Source of the DNA: Lycocorax pyrrhopterus obiensis
Lineage: Eukaryota > Chordata > Aves > Passeriformes > Paradisaeidae
Reading direction: 5' to 3'
NCBI GenBank assembly: GCA_014706295.1
Contig: JACSVZ010000015.1
Location: 56,107,535-56,171,534, forward strand
Length of the DNA stretch: 64,000 bases
Shown: in pieces, positions 26,697 to 40,167 of the stretch
Layout of the letters: each line of letters begins with the position of its first letter
Numbering within the stretch: position 1 is the first letter of the stretch
Made by a program: the position numbers and the translations under genes
The notes under the pieces: generated by a model
Database searches by the model: none
The model's input: the letters and a program-made list of their open reading frames with translations, nothing else
Told to the model about the DNA's origin: nothing

Positions 26697-27005
26697 TAGA
26701 ATCATAGAATGGTTTGGCTTGGAAAGGACCTTAAAGATGATCTAATTCCAACCCCTCTGCCATCAGCATGGATATCTTCCACTAGACCAGGCTGCTCAGA
26801 ACTCCATCCAACCTGGTCTTGAACACTTTCAGGGATGGGGCATCCACAGCTCCTCCGGGCACCTTGTTCCAGTGCCTCACCATCCTCACAGTAAATAATC
26901 GAACCTAAACCTACCCTCTTTCAGTTCAAAGCCATTTGTCCTTGTCCTGTCGCTACAGGCCCTTGTAGGAGGTTCCATGGAAAGTCCTTATCATGAGAGT
27001 GGCTC
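26697..27005 (-). mobile_element. CR1 LINE 3' fragment
   Basis: On the + strand it begins with ATAGAATCATAGAATGG, then TTGGAAAGGACCTTAAAGAT. This is the reverse complement of the standard CR1 3' end, and the typical GGGGCATCCACAGC and CACCTTGTTCCAGTGCCTCA blocks follow. It is 5'-truncated at about 300 bp and in sense orientation relative to TBXAS1. Target-site duplications are not expected to be clear for CR1. Confidence 0.92.
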
Positions 27006-29897
27006 TTGTATTCACAGTCTCAAGAGTCACTATTGTCCTCACAAGGAAAAATGTTATTAAAGCAAGATTTTATCCCTTGGTCTTGAAAGCCTCTCAGAAG
27101 TAAACAGTTCAGTGGAGACTCCTGCAGCAGATGAGGATGCCAGGGCTGGGCCAACACCTTCATGCTCTGAAGAATCTGCCTGTCAGTCTGGGGACACAGA
27201 GGGATCTCATTCCAAATGAATGCTAACTAACATAAAGCTTGAAAATGCTTCTTTGTTTAGCTTAGTATTTAACATTTCCCAGGAGACAAGTTCCTGCCTG
27301 ATGAATGCAATTGGCTGCTAATGCTGAGACACAGTGTGGGGGTCCTGATACAGATGTCCAAGGCCACCCTCTCTCATTTGTAAGTTCTTTCAAGGGCCAG
27401 ATGGTTTAGTTTCTCTGACTTTTTTGCACTGAGGTTGTGCCTATTGCTAGCTGGTCTCTCTTTCTTTGCTAAGTATTTATGATACAGAAGCACATACCTT
27501 ATGGAAACTTTTAGTGCCTAACTCCCATGGCAAAAAAAATAAATTAGTATAATGTCTTTCTGAGCTTGACTCCTGCTTCACATTGAAAAACTCCTGAGGG
27601 CTAGACAGGCTGCCACTCAAAGAACAGGCACTTACACCTGTGAAGGCATCCCCATTCCTGAGAAGTCATGCCATGTTCACCTCTTTTCCTGCCATATGTA
27701 ACTCCTCTGGCTCACTTGGTGAGAGTATGTCCCTCCCAACGTCGTGGAGAGGAGCAGTGGTGACATTTACTGTGGTTTGAGCTTACATCCTTGCTCCCTT
27801 CTGCAAGGCTCAACTGCCCAGTGCAAAAATTTGATCCACCAATTCTACCTGGAACTATGTTCCGCCCTCCAAATGATGTTACCTATCCGCAGCTAAAAGG
27901 TTAACACTGATATAAACATAAATATTGATTGGGCATTGATATTGGTATTAATTTGGCTTACTTTGTCCCTGGAGGAAGCATGCTAACTGCATATACAGGA
28001 GCAGTTGGGATACAAATCCTGAAGAAAACTGTAACCAGTTTCTTGCTCAGCAGTGATAATTTTCCTTACATTTAAAGCAAATATGCTTTTTTCTCCATAA
28101 AAGCCTGAAGTGAGAGGGGGAAAAGGACAGGGAGAGGAATAGAAAGACATGGAAGATGCATCCTTCCCTTTACTTCCTCTTTAAACAAATCTGTCTAATC
28201 ACATTTAAAGTGCTGCATTATTAACATCTTCAACATAAAATGTTCCATGTCACTAGAAAAATTTATTCTTTAACATGAACCCTGCAGCAGTGCTGGTGGG
28301 TCAATTATCATGAGGATGGCAAAATACCAGGAAAATTCAGGGGTGAAAATGAGTATCTGTCTAGCATACATTACCTGAGACTCAGTTTTGCTCAAGAATA
28401 GCAATAAGGCAGAGTCACTGAGCAACATGTGACATTGCAAGCAAAAGATAAATTAGTCTTCATGGGCAAGAGACTGATAGGTCTGAACAAATGGAAAAAT
28501 AAAAGGGTTTTTTTTATCTTTTCTTTTTATTTCTTTTACTTGGGTGGAAAGGGGTAAATGAAGTCTGCAGTGTCAACAACAACAAGAAGTTCCCTGAAAT
28601 AGAGGTACATTAATCATCTCAACAACACCTCATTCCAGGCCACATAGAATCACCACTTCTCAGCAGTGAAGAGGATTGTCCTAGGAGAGAAGTTAGGTTT
28701 TTTTCATACTCAGGTTGTGGTTTTGATAGGGTTCTTGGAAACATCAAGGAAGAAGTACAATGTCAAGATACAACTGGGGTTTAAAACATGGAATTTGTTC
28801 CTATAAGCTAACAGTAGACTTTTCAAAATAGCAAAGCCAAACCATTCCTGAAAGATACCTTGACTTACCAATTGATTGACTCAACTCTTTGCATATCATA
28901 AATAAGCTGATTCTCCAGAAAGTATTCAATGTTTTTGAAAGTCTTTGTCTCCTTTGGAGAGCAGGAACCTGTAGACACAGTGTAAGAGCTACAAATACAT
29001 GGCAAGCAAGAAGAATTGCTCTCATGTGGCTCCTGGCTGGTCATGCTCTCCCTGCCTGCTCACGGTTCAGCCAAAGGGTGACTGTGGCTGCCTACAAAGC
29101 ACAGCTTCTGTAAAGCAGGAACAAGCCACAGGGATCTTCCAGACAGGCCTCCAGAACAACTTCTCTGGCTGGTGCTGGAAGAGTGCCTGGGATGGAAAGC
29201 AAGCTGTACAAAGAGATACCTACTATGGCTCACACAGTGAGAAAACTGAGCCCAAGCTTTTCCCCCTCGGTGCTTCCCCTCAGCATTTGGGCCTAGGAAC
29301 AGGTTTGTGGCAAAGTGGGCAAACACTTGGCAGGCTTGGACTCAAGACTTTCCCAGGATACCTCTCCTTACACAGCAGGGACTCAAGATGGTAAAGAGAC
29401 CAAAGCCATGAGTCTCAAAGGTGCTTAAGCGGCTGAAAATCAGGAAGAAGAAAGTTAGAAGCCAAAATAACCTCTGCCCAAGAGAAGTGACTTTGGGTCT
29501 CTTGAGTCCAAAGCCTGCATTTCAAATCAGTATATTCTAGATACTTACAGCAGAGGAGAACTGCAGGGAAAGGCTTATTGTCTTCTCCTAACTTAGCAAC
29601 GTTTGACCGGTGTGTACAGAAGCACCATGAGACTAAGAAAAATAACTGATTTCAGATACTGAGCAACTGCATGAAGAACTGCAGAAACACAACCTAAGTC
29701 CTCAGTCTCTACATGTTTAAAAGCATCTCCCTACTTGTTTAAAACAAACCTGATTGCTGACAGCTGACATTCATAAATGATGCGAGGCTTTGCAACACCT
29801 TCTTAAACAAATAGAGAAATCAAAGAGTGTCATTTCCTTCAAGAGAATAAACAGCAACAACACACGATATTGTTTGTGCTTCCTGGGTCTGTATGTT

Positions 29898-29919
29898 TTG
29901 TGTGTGTGTGTGTGTGTAT
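29898..29919 (+). repeat. (TG)n microsatellite
   Basis: About ten uninterrupted TG units, followed by ATGCATGTGT. Confidence 0.9.
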
Positions 29920-32900
29920 GCATGTGTAACAGCGACTCTCTTCTGTAGGTTTTTTTCTGCACTCTATTTACAATTCAGTCTCCCTTGATAAATGCAAGCC
30001 TTCACCGTCAGCAATATTTCCTCAGTGAAGCTTAGTCTCTGTAGTTGCAAGCTTCTGAGAGCACAGTGCCTTGAGATACTGCATGAAAGGCACCAAACTC
30101 ATGCAAATTGTTGTAGTAATTCCCTGACAGTGACATCTCTCTGACTTTCACCTCTCATTTTCACTAATGCTCAGAGAAAACTGTCTGTGCTACCAAGGAG
30201 ACTCTCTGCATAGACTGCTTAAAAATCTAAAGTACTCAATCAGGCACAGAGACACCATAAAAATGGTCCTACCTCTCTCTGCTCAAGAAATTTTATGGAA
30301 AGGGAAAGTTTTGAAATGGCAAAATCTCTTTTCAATAAGCCAACTCCATTAGACTGCAGAGGTATTAGTGAAGGAGCTTTTCAGTGTGAAGAGCAGAGTC
30401 ATAAGCCAGTGTAAAGTTTAGTACAGTTCCATCCAAATCAATGATGACAATTACCCCAGATGAGCAACTGCCACACCCAGTATGTCTGATGAATTACAGC
30501 ACCAAAATCATGAATCATAAATAAGGAGTTTAGGCATCAGTCCAGTTCAACCTGGGCCATTCACAACTCACTACACACAGCAGTTAAAAAGGAATTAAAC
30601 AATATCTTGCAATGACTTTGGAGTAGCATCATTCAATATTTTTGACAAGAAAGAATACAGATGGAACAGTCTGATCAACATTTTCACTTAAACGTATTGA
30701 AAATATTCCTTGGGCCCTAAAGCTATACAAAACCAAGTATTTATAGGAACAGGAAGATGTCTTTATATTAAAGAAAAATCTCCAAGTCTCCATTTAAATA
30801 GAGAGAGAGTATGGCAGGACTTTGAAGCTTCTTTAAATTTTACAGTCTCTAGACAGAGGTGAAAATGTTGGTAAGTCACACCAGCACTGAATTGTTACAC
30901 TACGACTTTGTGTGGATAGGAAACTGGATGGAGTAGAGACATGCTGTGTCTTATCCTGCTCTTCATTCCTCTCACACTGGTGTTTCTAAATGTCATATCA
31001 AGCAGTGATAAGAGTAGTACAAAGCTTTTTTTAAAATAGAATGGAAAACACAGTTAGTCCTGCAGTCTCCAATGAATGTTTTATGGTAATAGCTGCTCCT
31101 TCGTGTATTCACTTTTATTTACTTCTCCTGACTCCTGCACTCTCCTTCACCTTCGTCAGGGCTCCTGAAGGTATTCCTAGGCATCAGCTGCAAGGAGTAG
31201 TGAGCTGCTACTCTGTCCTTCCCCAGACCTGAAGCCTTACATATCAGTGCAGCAACACATCTCAGGTTCTGTGGGTAGCACTAACCCCTCGATGCAACTT
31301 TTTCTTCTGGTGCTTTAAGTAACAATAGGTTTGTATCGATATGAGCTAAAAAACCCCAAAACTTGTAGCACCAATCTACCTATTTGTTAATGCAAGGCTT
31401 GGTTGTCTGTTACTGAGAATACGCAGTAAATTATTCCTGAAGGTGAGATTAGAATTCAGGGAGCTCTTGCTCCAGGCTTTTCTACACTCTGCACCTTCGA
31501 GTATGGATTTCTTTATTGCATGGAGACAGAGCAGATCATTCTTACACCTCTTCTGCCCTCCTTAGCTGCCCCAAGCACGCTTGCTTTCCCCCCTCAAGAA
31601 AATGACCTGGTTTCAGTGGTTTAACCTGATGTGTTTACTTTGCAACAGATCAGGAGCACATACGTACAGCCACTCACCACATTCCACCTCAGGGTAACAA
31701 ATAACTTCTTATGAGAAGTTAGCTTGGTCACCTATGTTTTTGCACTCTGTTTTGTGCCACTACTCTTCCTGTCCAAAATTATGCAGTCCAGTAGAACAAC
31801 AACAACAAAAAATTCATAATTGTGAGTGATTCAGGCTTGAGAGCAGGGAGAAGGAAGGGAGACAGACATTTAAATGCTAAAATGGGAATAGAGGTAAAAA
31901 AGAGAGGCCTCACATTAAGGGAATCCCCAGCATGGAAGATGCAATTTTTCATGCCCTAAGCTCTGTGGCTTAGGACATAACATACAGAGGCACTCAGAAG
32001 CAAGTGTCCATCTGCTCAGAATGAACGTGTGCTCCAGGCTTGCTATGATTTTGCTAAGCACACACACAAATAAACAAAAATCAGCTTCCTTTTACAATAA
32101 AATAATCAGTCACAAGTGCAAAAACCTTCCTAAATATGTCTTGTGAAGGGCTCTTTAAAAGCTCTGCACAGGGATCATTTTTGACTGAAACACAGAGGGT
32201 GAAGACCAAGGGTGCATTCTTTCTCACTTGGTGAATGTGGATAAAAACATCTCTTTCACAACTGTATAGCCTCTAACAGTTCAGGGATGGTTAGCCACAA
32301 ACGCTATAAAAATAATCTGGTCTTGAAATAGCAACCTTTCTTTTTTTTCCCCATGTCCTCCTTTACTGGTATATACCAGGCTTGCTTCTCAGCTGATGCA
32401 TATCACCATACCTGTACTAATACCAAACATGTGCCAGTTTAACCCATCTGAACATCTGACCCCCCTCTGCTGTCCCAGATCCGTGGCCTCTGCAGAAAAT
32501 AATATTATTTTATACAGACACAGAGGTAGGCGTCCTGCCCCCACTAGTTCATATTTAACTCTCTTTTCATCTTGTTTATTTTGCTTTCATGGTATCAAAG
32601 CAAGCTGCACACCCAGCAACAAGCTTGCAGCAAATAGGTGCATCTTATTTTTAGCAGATTGCCCTTCACAGGGCACATACTATACTCCCAAGGGATTTAT
32701 GAAGAGGGTCAGGTCAAAGTCTCTATAATTTGAATTTTTATTTGTGTGTTAGAAGAACGACGCTTGTCTTTTCCAGTGCAGTTGGACCAGACACAGAGAT
32801 TCAAAAGTAGTATGGAAAGATGCAGTGTGGGTGACAAGAAGTCACCACTCAGTATTTTGTCTCTCTGCTTCCCAGAGATGAAAAGCTCTGCACACCCTTT

Positions 32901-35900
32901 CCCTATACCCTAAAGACCCAGATAGAGGTGAAGGGGCAATAAACTGTGTGTCCTGCCCTCTACAATAACTGAGGCTAGAGGCTTCTGCTTGCCAGGCTCT
33001 GAAATGGGCCAGGTGGCTCTTCTCACTTCGAGGGAAAGAGACACAATGAAGCATTGACACTTAGCTATCAGTCAAGAAAAGACCTAAAAAGTCCTTTAGC
33101 AAGCAGATGAGGATGGTCCTGGAGGTGAAAAGAAAAAAATGACAACCCATGGCTCACTCAGACACTGTTTTCTGAGGACGCTTGCCTGGAAGTGCCATCT
33201 GCACAGTGTATTCAGGCTGTGTGGTGGAGATTGGCAGTGAGATCTCCCAGGACAGCTCTGAAACAAACTTGGCTGGACACAACAGAGCAGGACAACATGG
33301 ACCTGTCTTTCCTCTGGGTTGCCAACTCCCAGCACTGGGGCTAGACCACTTCCAGCACCTAGCTTTGTATTTCTGCACCACACTGCAGCAGTCTGCACCA
33401 CACCTGCCCAGGGACCTCTAACACAGCAGTGCCTCAGCCTTCTCCACCCCCTTTATGCCCTCCCATCCTGCCAGTGCACCCACTGTGCAAGACAGACAAA
33501 TGAAGATCACAGCAAATGCAGGGGTATCCTCAAGTACAACACCCAGAGCCACCAAAATACTGCTGTATGCCCAGATGGACCAACGTTGCTCCATTACTGG
33601 CTATTACAAGGTCGCCATGCTTTGTGTATTTGACTGGTGTGCCAAAAAGCTGGAACTGCACCTGTCATTTATAGCACCTTTTCTCAGATGGCTCTCACAT
33701 GTCTTTATAAACTTTGGTAAATGAGTATATAAATCACTCTGTCCACCATCAAAGTACAATCATCTCTGGGATGATACACAGCAGCTGCTGTAAAATCAGA
33801 CTGCAGCTCCACACCACAGATTAGGGCAATAAAACATTCTGCATCAGGCAACTGAAGTGGTTGGAGGATGGAAGGGGGACGTGGTGGAGGGCATTTTGTA
33901 GTTATAATTACCTGAGTATGAATTTGGCTGAAGAGGGTACTGTGTTTAATACTTGCATATCTGCAATTCAAAAGAGTCTCCCACCACATGTCAAAACAAT
34001 CGGACTCCACCATTCCCCCCTGTTTTGGCCTTCTAAAGCCCTTCCTTTCTGAAAATTGCAAAGCACCTTGATAAGAGCAAAGCTGGTGTGCTGAGTACAA
34101 GCAATAACCTAATCAAATTTCTTAGCAACTGACTCGATAACTAACTGTGAGCCTGTAGAGCCTGTGTCCCCTCCCTCCCTCTCTCTTGCATGACAACTGA
34201 ACACAGCATCTATATATACCCAGCTCCAAAATAGCTTCTGCTCCCGTAACTTGCAAACCGTTCACATAGATCTCATTTTCTAGGCTAAAAGTAGTTAATT
34301 ACAGTCACCAATGGACTGAACTGCTGCACCCTTTTCCTTATTCTGGGGTGGGCTTCTTGAGCAGTGTATTGCCCCTTCCCACCCCCCTGCCAAACCATGA
34401 ACTGTTTATAAAAGGAAATCTTTTGAAGGATGGGGCTGCGCAGATCAGATCTACAATTTCCTGTTATCAGGGACTGCAGATAAATCATTATCCTTCTCTC
34501 TCTCTTCTCCTTGGCCATGCAGCCATACATGCACCATCTAAAGCTGAACTTGACAACTCACAAAGTACAGGGAAGTTATTTGAAAGGTACTTCCAATCAA
34601 TATATGACATGGGACAGCACGGTTTGGGATGAGGACACCAGTTTGATTTGAGACACCACACAGACTTTGTACAGGGCTGACCTGCAGAAATTAATCTGAG
34701 TGCCAGCTCTCTACATTGACTTCTCTGCCACAAGTGTCTCCAGCTTCATAACCTCTCCTAGACAGTGCAAAAGCTGAAATTATTAGCGAAATATTCACAG
34801 AGAACCAAAAGAATCAAGAATTAAGCACTTGAATTTGATTATTATTGAAACATGACTAATAGTGAGTGGCAGCTCAGTCAGACCATATACAAGCCAGGGT
34901 CCATTTAGTTCTCTAGCTTGGATCAGAAGCACACCCACATTTGAACCTCTTGCATTGGCTCTCACTGCAGTTTCCAAGTGCACAGCAAGGGCTCCTTTAA
35001 CTGGAACTAGACCAGATCAACTGCTAAGGGAAATTTGGTACACACAGAGCCAGACTGTAACTACCCCAGAATAAACTCCTGAGGTGCATAGGGTGTGTAT
35101 CCAACAGTCCCCACTACCAGCTGCGCTGAGTGATGAATCTGTGCCTACAGGAGCACACTACTTGTTAATGTAGACATGTCCATACCCACGGGCTCCCTAC
35201 ATGGAATGTCCTTAAGAAACCAGCCAGTTAATCACTGATTGCACTCAGATTTCTATGCACTTGCATGGAAAAGTTTACTATTTCACATCCCTGTCTACAG
35301 ACAGATACGAATGACATCACACACCTATCCTATAGGACAGCTCTCCCAGCAATTTCCCGTTGGTTTATTAGGCTGTCAGCTTCCAGGAACTGGTGAGGAG
35401 ATTAACCATATTTTCCTTGGGGCTGCATAGCAGGGTGTTCTGTGTGCAACTCTGCCCCCAGCAGTACCCAGTAAACTGCCCATACTCCCAGCCAGGTCGC
35501 ACCTTCACATCTAGGCAGGCCTTAAGGAAGTCAGCTGAACTCGCCAGACATGAGGGCACAATTGGGCCTGCCATATATGAATGAAACAAGTAAATAACTC
35601 CAGTCCAGGAAACAAAAATGCCTTTGGCAAATACAGGTAATGAAGGAGAAGTAATTCGAACACAGTATAAGAGAATTAGATACGATGATTTTTCTTTTTT
35701 AAGCTTACACATATATTCTGCTGCTAAAGGAAAAAAAAAAAGTTATGAACGTTTAAAGCAAAACTTTGAAGTTTATGATTTGTAAGAACACTATTTATGG
35801 TCCTACAAAGATCAGTAAATAAAATTGACCACAAAAAACAATAGAAGCATTTGTAGAAGAGGAAAAAAATAGAAATATGTATTTTTAGAGCCTGACAACA

Positions 35901-36043
35901 GCCAGTTGATTTCAATAGCGTAAAATATTTTTTAAAGGCTAAGCATTCGCCGTGACATGAAGTTTCTAGGCCATCTCTTGTGTTGATGCATTCACATCAC
36001 CTTGCTCCCTGCAGGAAGCCCCAGACCAGCACATCATACTCAC

Positions 36044-36358
36044 GTGTTTTGCAGAGAACTCATCGACCTCCCGGAGCACCTTCTCCTGGCACTCTGGGTT
36101 GGTGGCCAGCAAGTACGTGGCAAAGGACAGAGTGCTTGTGGTGGTCTCATACCCAGCGATCAGGAACAGGAAAGCTTGGCCTGCTATCTCATCCTCTGTT
36201 AGCGTCTTCTGAGCCTTTCCAGATGAGGCCCTGCCAACCAGAGGCGCCTTGTTCTGTCTGGGAGCAGCAGATGGGCCAATCACATCTGAGCATCCGGCCG
36301 CCAGGGAGTCGGCTGAATCGCAGGCGTCAAGCATCCACTGGAGAAAATCCCTGCGCCT
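36044..36358 (-). CDS. TBXAS1: TBXAS1 internal exon carrying the I-helix, 315 bp
   Basis: The minus-strand acceptor TGTTCTGCAG is followed by 105 complete codons, from RRRDFLQWMLDA to EVDEFSAKH, before the donor GTGAGT (phase 0 both sides). Residues 1-12 end the H-helix region. Residues 13-52 are a poorly conserved 40-residue linker, the same length as in human but different in sequence. Residues 53-105 are highly conserved: LTEDEIAGQAFLFLIAGYET, then LSFATYLLATNPECQEK. This contains the P450 I-helix motif (A/G)GX(D/E)T(T/S), here AGYETT, where mammalian thromboxane synthase has AGYEII. The exon ends shortly before the region that should carry the K-helix ExxR and the heme-cysteine loop, neither of which was found in this window. 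The long + strand ORFs over this exon are antisense shadows. Confidence 0.95.
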
Positions 36359-38340
36359 CTGCAGAACACAGCGGGACAAGGAATGTGAGGAATGGGTCAC
36401 AGAGCAATGCCTTCCACGGGGATGGAAACAGAGAGCTACTTCTGATTTACAGTGTACACTTGGCTCCCACAGAATGGCCACCAGCCCTTCACCAAATGAG
36501 GAGACTTCGATAAATCAGCTGGAAATGCTGTAACTAAGAGCCTGTCACTGCTTTCTTCTCAGTGAGATGAGACTGATCTGCCCCCAGTTCATAACAGGTA
36601 CATATCTTCACAGAGGATTCCTAATGGCCAGCTCTTCCATTCCATTTCATTCCATTCTTTCATCCTTAGAGCGAGCTCTTGGCACTTGCTGGAAATCAGG
36701 GGACTGACATAGAAACTGTACATGCAGGCCCCATGTGCACCTGCCAGATGGAGGCAGCACAACTCATGCTTGGAGGAGTTGGTCCATCTGCTTGGATGAA
36801 CCATCCTCATTTGTTCATATGGTCCAAAGCATGAAAGTCACCATCTAAGTTCAGGGTTGCATCTACAATACTTTCTGTACCATCTTAGCGTGACAGGACT
36901 GAAATCTAATCTCAGTAAACTGGGACATCTTTTTATGAGAAAGTACAGTTATGAACACTCCTACAAAGAAAGCTTTTTTTAAAAAACATATTTTTTTAAA
37001 AAAAATTAATTTTTAAAAAACATATTTGCAGAACCATATTAAAACAGTAAGCATCCCCCTACCGCTAAACCCGTTTGGGCGGTTTGTCTTTGCAAAATGC
37101 CCACTGAATGATTCTACTGTTATGAGAACTGCTTTCTTTCACACTAGTTTCTGACACAAAAGCTCTAATAAACAGACCTATGGCCAAGAGTGAGCTGACT
37201 CCAAACCAGTGTGGACAGCAAGCTTGATTAGGCTTTGAAATATAACTCAAAAGGTTTGAATTGACTTTTGCGAGTGGGCATAATAGAATTGTGCTGAACC
37301 TAAGCCATAAGGCTGTGTGATTGATTTTCAATTCCTCAAATACCAACAGAATACATGATAGCTCAAGGACTTAGAAGTGACTGCAGTGCCAGAACATGAC
37401 AACTTGTGCAGTGGGATGGACAAAAGAAGGGACCAAGCCTTTCTTCAAGAGAAAAGAATATGCTGTAAAGCTGCATTTATGTGTTAAAAATAAATCATTT
37501 GAATGATTTCTTGGATCTGATGATTGAGAGATCAAGTAGAAAAAAGAAGGGCCACAGTAAAGGACAGGCAAACTAGATAAGAGTAAGGAAGAACTAATTA
37601 ATTATAAATGTCAAATGGCTTAATCAGATTATTTATATTTTACACGACATGGGAAAAGAGAGCAGTGAGACAAGAAAACAGGAGAAATACTCAGTGTCCT
37701 GTGTGTAGTTCTGCTGCCAACAAACTGTTCTGATCGATCTACAGGCAGAGAGGAATAGTTATTTTGGGGTTTGAATAACACAAGGGATTGGCACAGTGCC
37801 TCCTTAACAGCTCCTTCCCTCCACCCCACAGAACCTTTCCATTATGTACCTTGTATCCATGAGCATCTTGTACCCTGGTACACCGAAAAATCAATGCTCC
37901 AGATAGCAGCGAGTGCCAGTCACTGCCTGCTGAAAGACTCTACACATTCACCAGTCAGACTGAATCTCCTCCAAGGCATGGGAGACATGCTTTTCCAACA
38001 GTAGGTGAAGGCACACAAAAAATGTTATAGACATTGTGCTCTGCAAATGAGCTGCAGCTCTGAAAATACTTCCTTGTGCCTAGACTTAGGCACAATTCCC
38101 ACCAGCATCATAGGATACCTCTGCTCCATTATGTTCCTGTAGATTGGAGGAAGCAAGGCTTCATGCAGACTTCAGCTGTGAATAGCTAAAAAGTCCCGCT
38201 CAACTTTTCCAGGAAGGGCTTTATTCACACCCTGGCAGTTCATGTATTGCACAACTCAGAGTCCAACTCTTTGGCATAGTCTTAAAATGCTTCAGGAATT
38301 TCCCTGGTACATATATTTGTATTAGGCCATTTGTAAAATT

Positions 38341-38445
38341 ATTAAAAAAAAACCAAAACCAAAAAAACCACCACTAACAACAAAAAACCCCAAAACAAAA
38401 AACCAAACCAACCAACCAACCACCCAACAAACCCAATAACAACCA
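38341..38445 (+). repeat. A/C-rich tract with (CCAA)n core
   Basis: A 105-bp tract of A and C including a run of CCAA tetranucleotides near 38403-38421. It resembles the tract at 24389-24503 in composition. Minus-strand ORFs over it (38322-38540, 38374-38556) are artefacts. Confidence 0.9.
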
Positions 38446-40167
38446 AGAGAGTCCAGTTCCAGTGCATTCATTAGTGTGTGGATAAACAAATTCAATGTAG
38501 TAATGAACTGCATCTGTAGAGACCGTCTCTTTATCTGCAAGACTAGCCACTATCACCTAAACCACCTTTACAACATAAAAATGCGTAATTACATTCCTAT
38601 TCAGTGGAATTGTAACACTGGAGCATCCTGTAGCTCGAAAGGTGTAACATTTGCTATGGTTCTGCATCCATCCTTCTCTAGCTGTGAATTTTCTTGTAAA
38701 CAAACCCATTGCCCTCTGAGGGTTTGCTGTTCCCAGTCATGAGCTGTTAGACCAGCCTGGTCTTATATTTAGACAATACACTCTCTGGAGACCTTGTAAG
38801 ATGTTTCTCCAGCCTTAAACAAAATCAGGTCCTGGCCTTATACAAAGCATCGGGTTATTGCTGTGATAGCAAAGTAATAATCATAATGACTAGTGAATAA
38901 AATTTCATTCATGAGAATTTTTGCTGAAAGCAAACTTAATGAATACTAGCACAAGTGAATATTCCCAGGAATGTGCTCTGAAATGCCTCTGTGGCCATTT
39001 TGAGGAGCTCTTTTTATTACTCACATAACATATTTGGTTAGGAATTTAAAAGCCTGTCTTGTTGCAGAATCTGTTTTTAAGGTCATCCTATCCAGAAGGA
39101 ACCAGATACCGGCTATCTGTGCCACGTAATTTGCTCACAGGTGAGCAGGGGTTGCTAAGAGCAATGGCCTCATAAACAAACCTTGCAAAAACAACACTCA
39201 TTTGCAAAAACTACTTGAATAATAGTAGGGGGGAAAAAAAAGCATAACATTAGGGAGAAGCAAGCTTTTTTCCGAGATAATTCTACACGGTGGAAGGAGT
39301 GATATTTCAGCAAAGCTTCTCTTCCTTATGCTTCATTCTACTTCACTTTAGGCATCAGTATAGAGTGCTACATAAAAAATCGTCGTCAACCCAAGCGAGA
39401 GAAGAGATTTCCAGGGTTATAACAAGTCATAATGAAACATATTTTTTTCCGCACCATCAGGATGGAAAAATCGCTCTGATTCCAAAACCTAACAACGGCA
39501 ATAGAGGCAAATACTAGCATAAACTCAAATACAATTGGATTGTTAAGTGCTAGAAATAAGGAAAAGGCATCTCATGAAAATTCACAGGGGGGATTTCTCC
39601 ACTTTCGTTGACAGCAGAAGGAAAAAAATAAAATTAAAAAAGGCTTTTTTTTCAGTTTGACAACAGACCAGGTACTTACAGTGCCACTGCACAAAAACAT
39701 TCTTTGGTCATCACATCCAGCTGCTGGCTTCCTTTTTCCATCAGGGACATTTGTTTGATTTCCCTCACAAAAAGCAGAAGCCCACAATAGCCTCCATCCT
39801 GTCCTCTGACACTTGCATAGTTATGTTACAATGGCCTCAGAAACAAATTGCTGCCACAAAAAAATGGCGTGCTAATGCGACAGACTCTTGATTTGCCCCT
39901 GTACAACACAGAGCCTGTCATTAAGCCAATGATAATTGAATGGAAAGCTACGATTTGAAAAAAAAAAATCATTTGAATGCAGTGTGGGACAGGGTGAATG
40001 TCTAACTTGGTGGTGACACAGACATCCCCTTTGAAATATATAATAAGACAAGTCCCGCTTACAGCTTCCCCAAGATAGACACCTTGCAATATATTTCCTG
40101 ACACCAGTGTTCTGGGCCGTATCATTCCTCTCATTAGTCTCCTTAAACATCACCTGGCCATGCAGAG

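Larger units (their letters stand above)
1..36043 (-). other. TBXAS1: TBXAS1 intron, at least 36 kb, 3' end outside the window
   Basis: After the I-helix exon (donor GTGAGT at 36043) the next coding exon should encode a TBXAS1 segment leading to the ExxR helix. I searched the minus strand by eye for ETLR-like, PERF-like and PFGxGxRxCxG coding and found none, so the intron appears to run to the window edge. Recognisable content: the solo LTR (9290-10430), a G-rich quadruplex-type tract (12436-12455), a G-run/TG microsatellite (15921-15952), a CpG cluster (17449-17535), an A/C tract (24389-24503) and two CR1 copies (25155-25815, 26697-27005). The stretches 1-9289, 10431-25154 and 27006-36043 otherwise hold only short ORFs without recognisable similarity. 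Confidence 0.7.

Noticed and set aside
35980..36513. 177-codon + strand ORF opposite the I-helix exon
   Set aside because: It is a shadow of the conserved minus-strand coding exon and continues into intron without any match.
38322..38540. Trp/Phe/Gly-rich minus-strand ORF
   Set aside because: Artefact of the A/C-rich (CCAA)n tract at 38341-38445.
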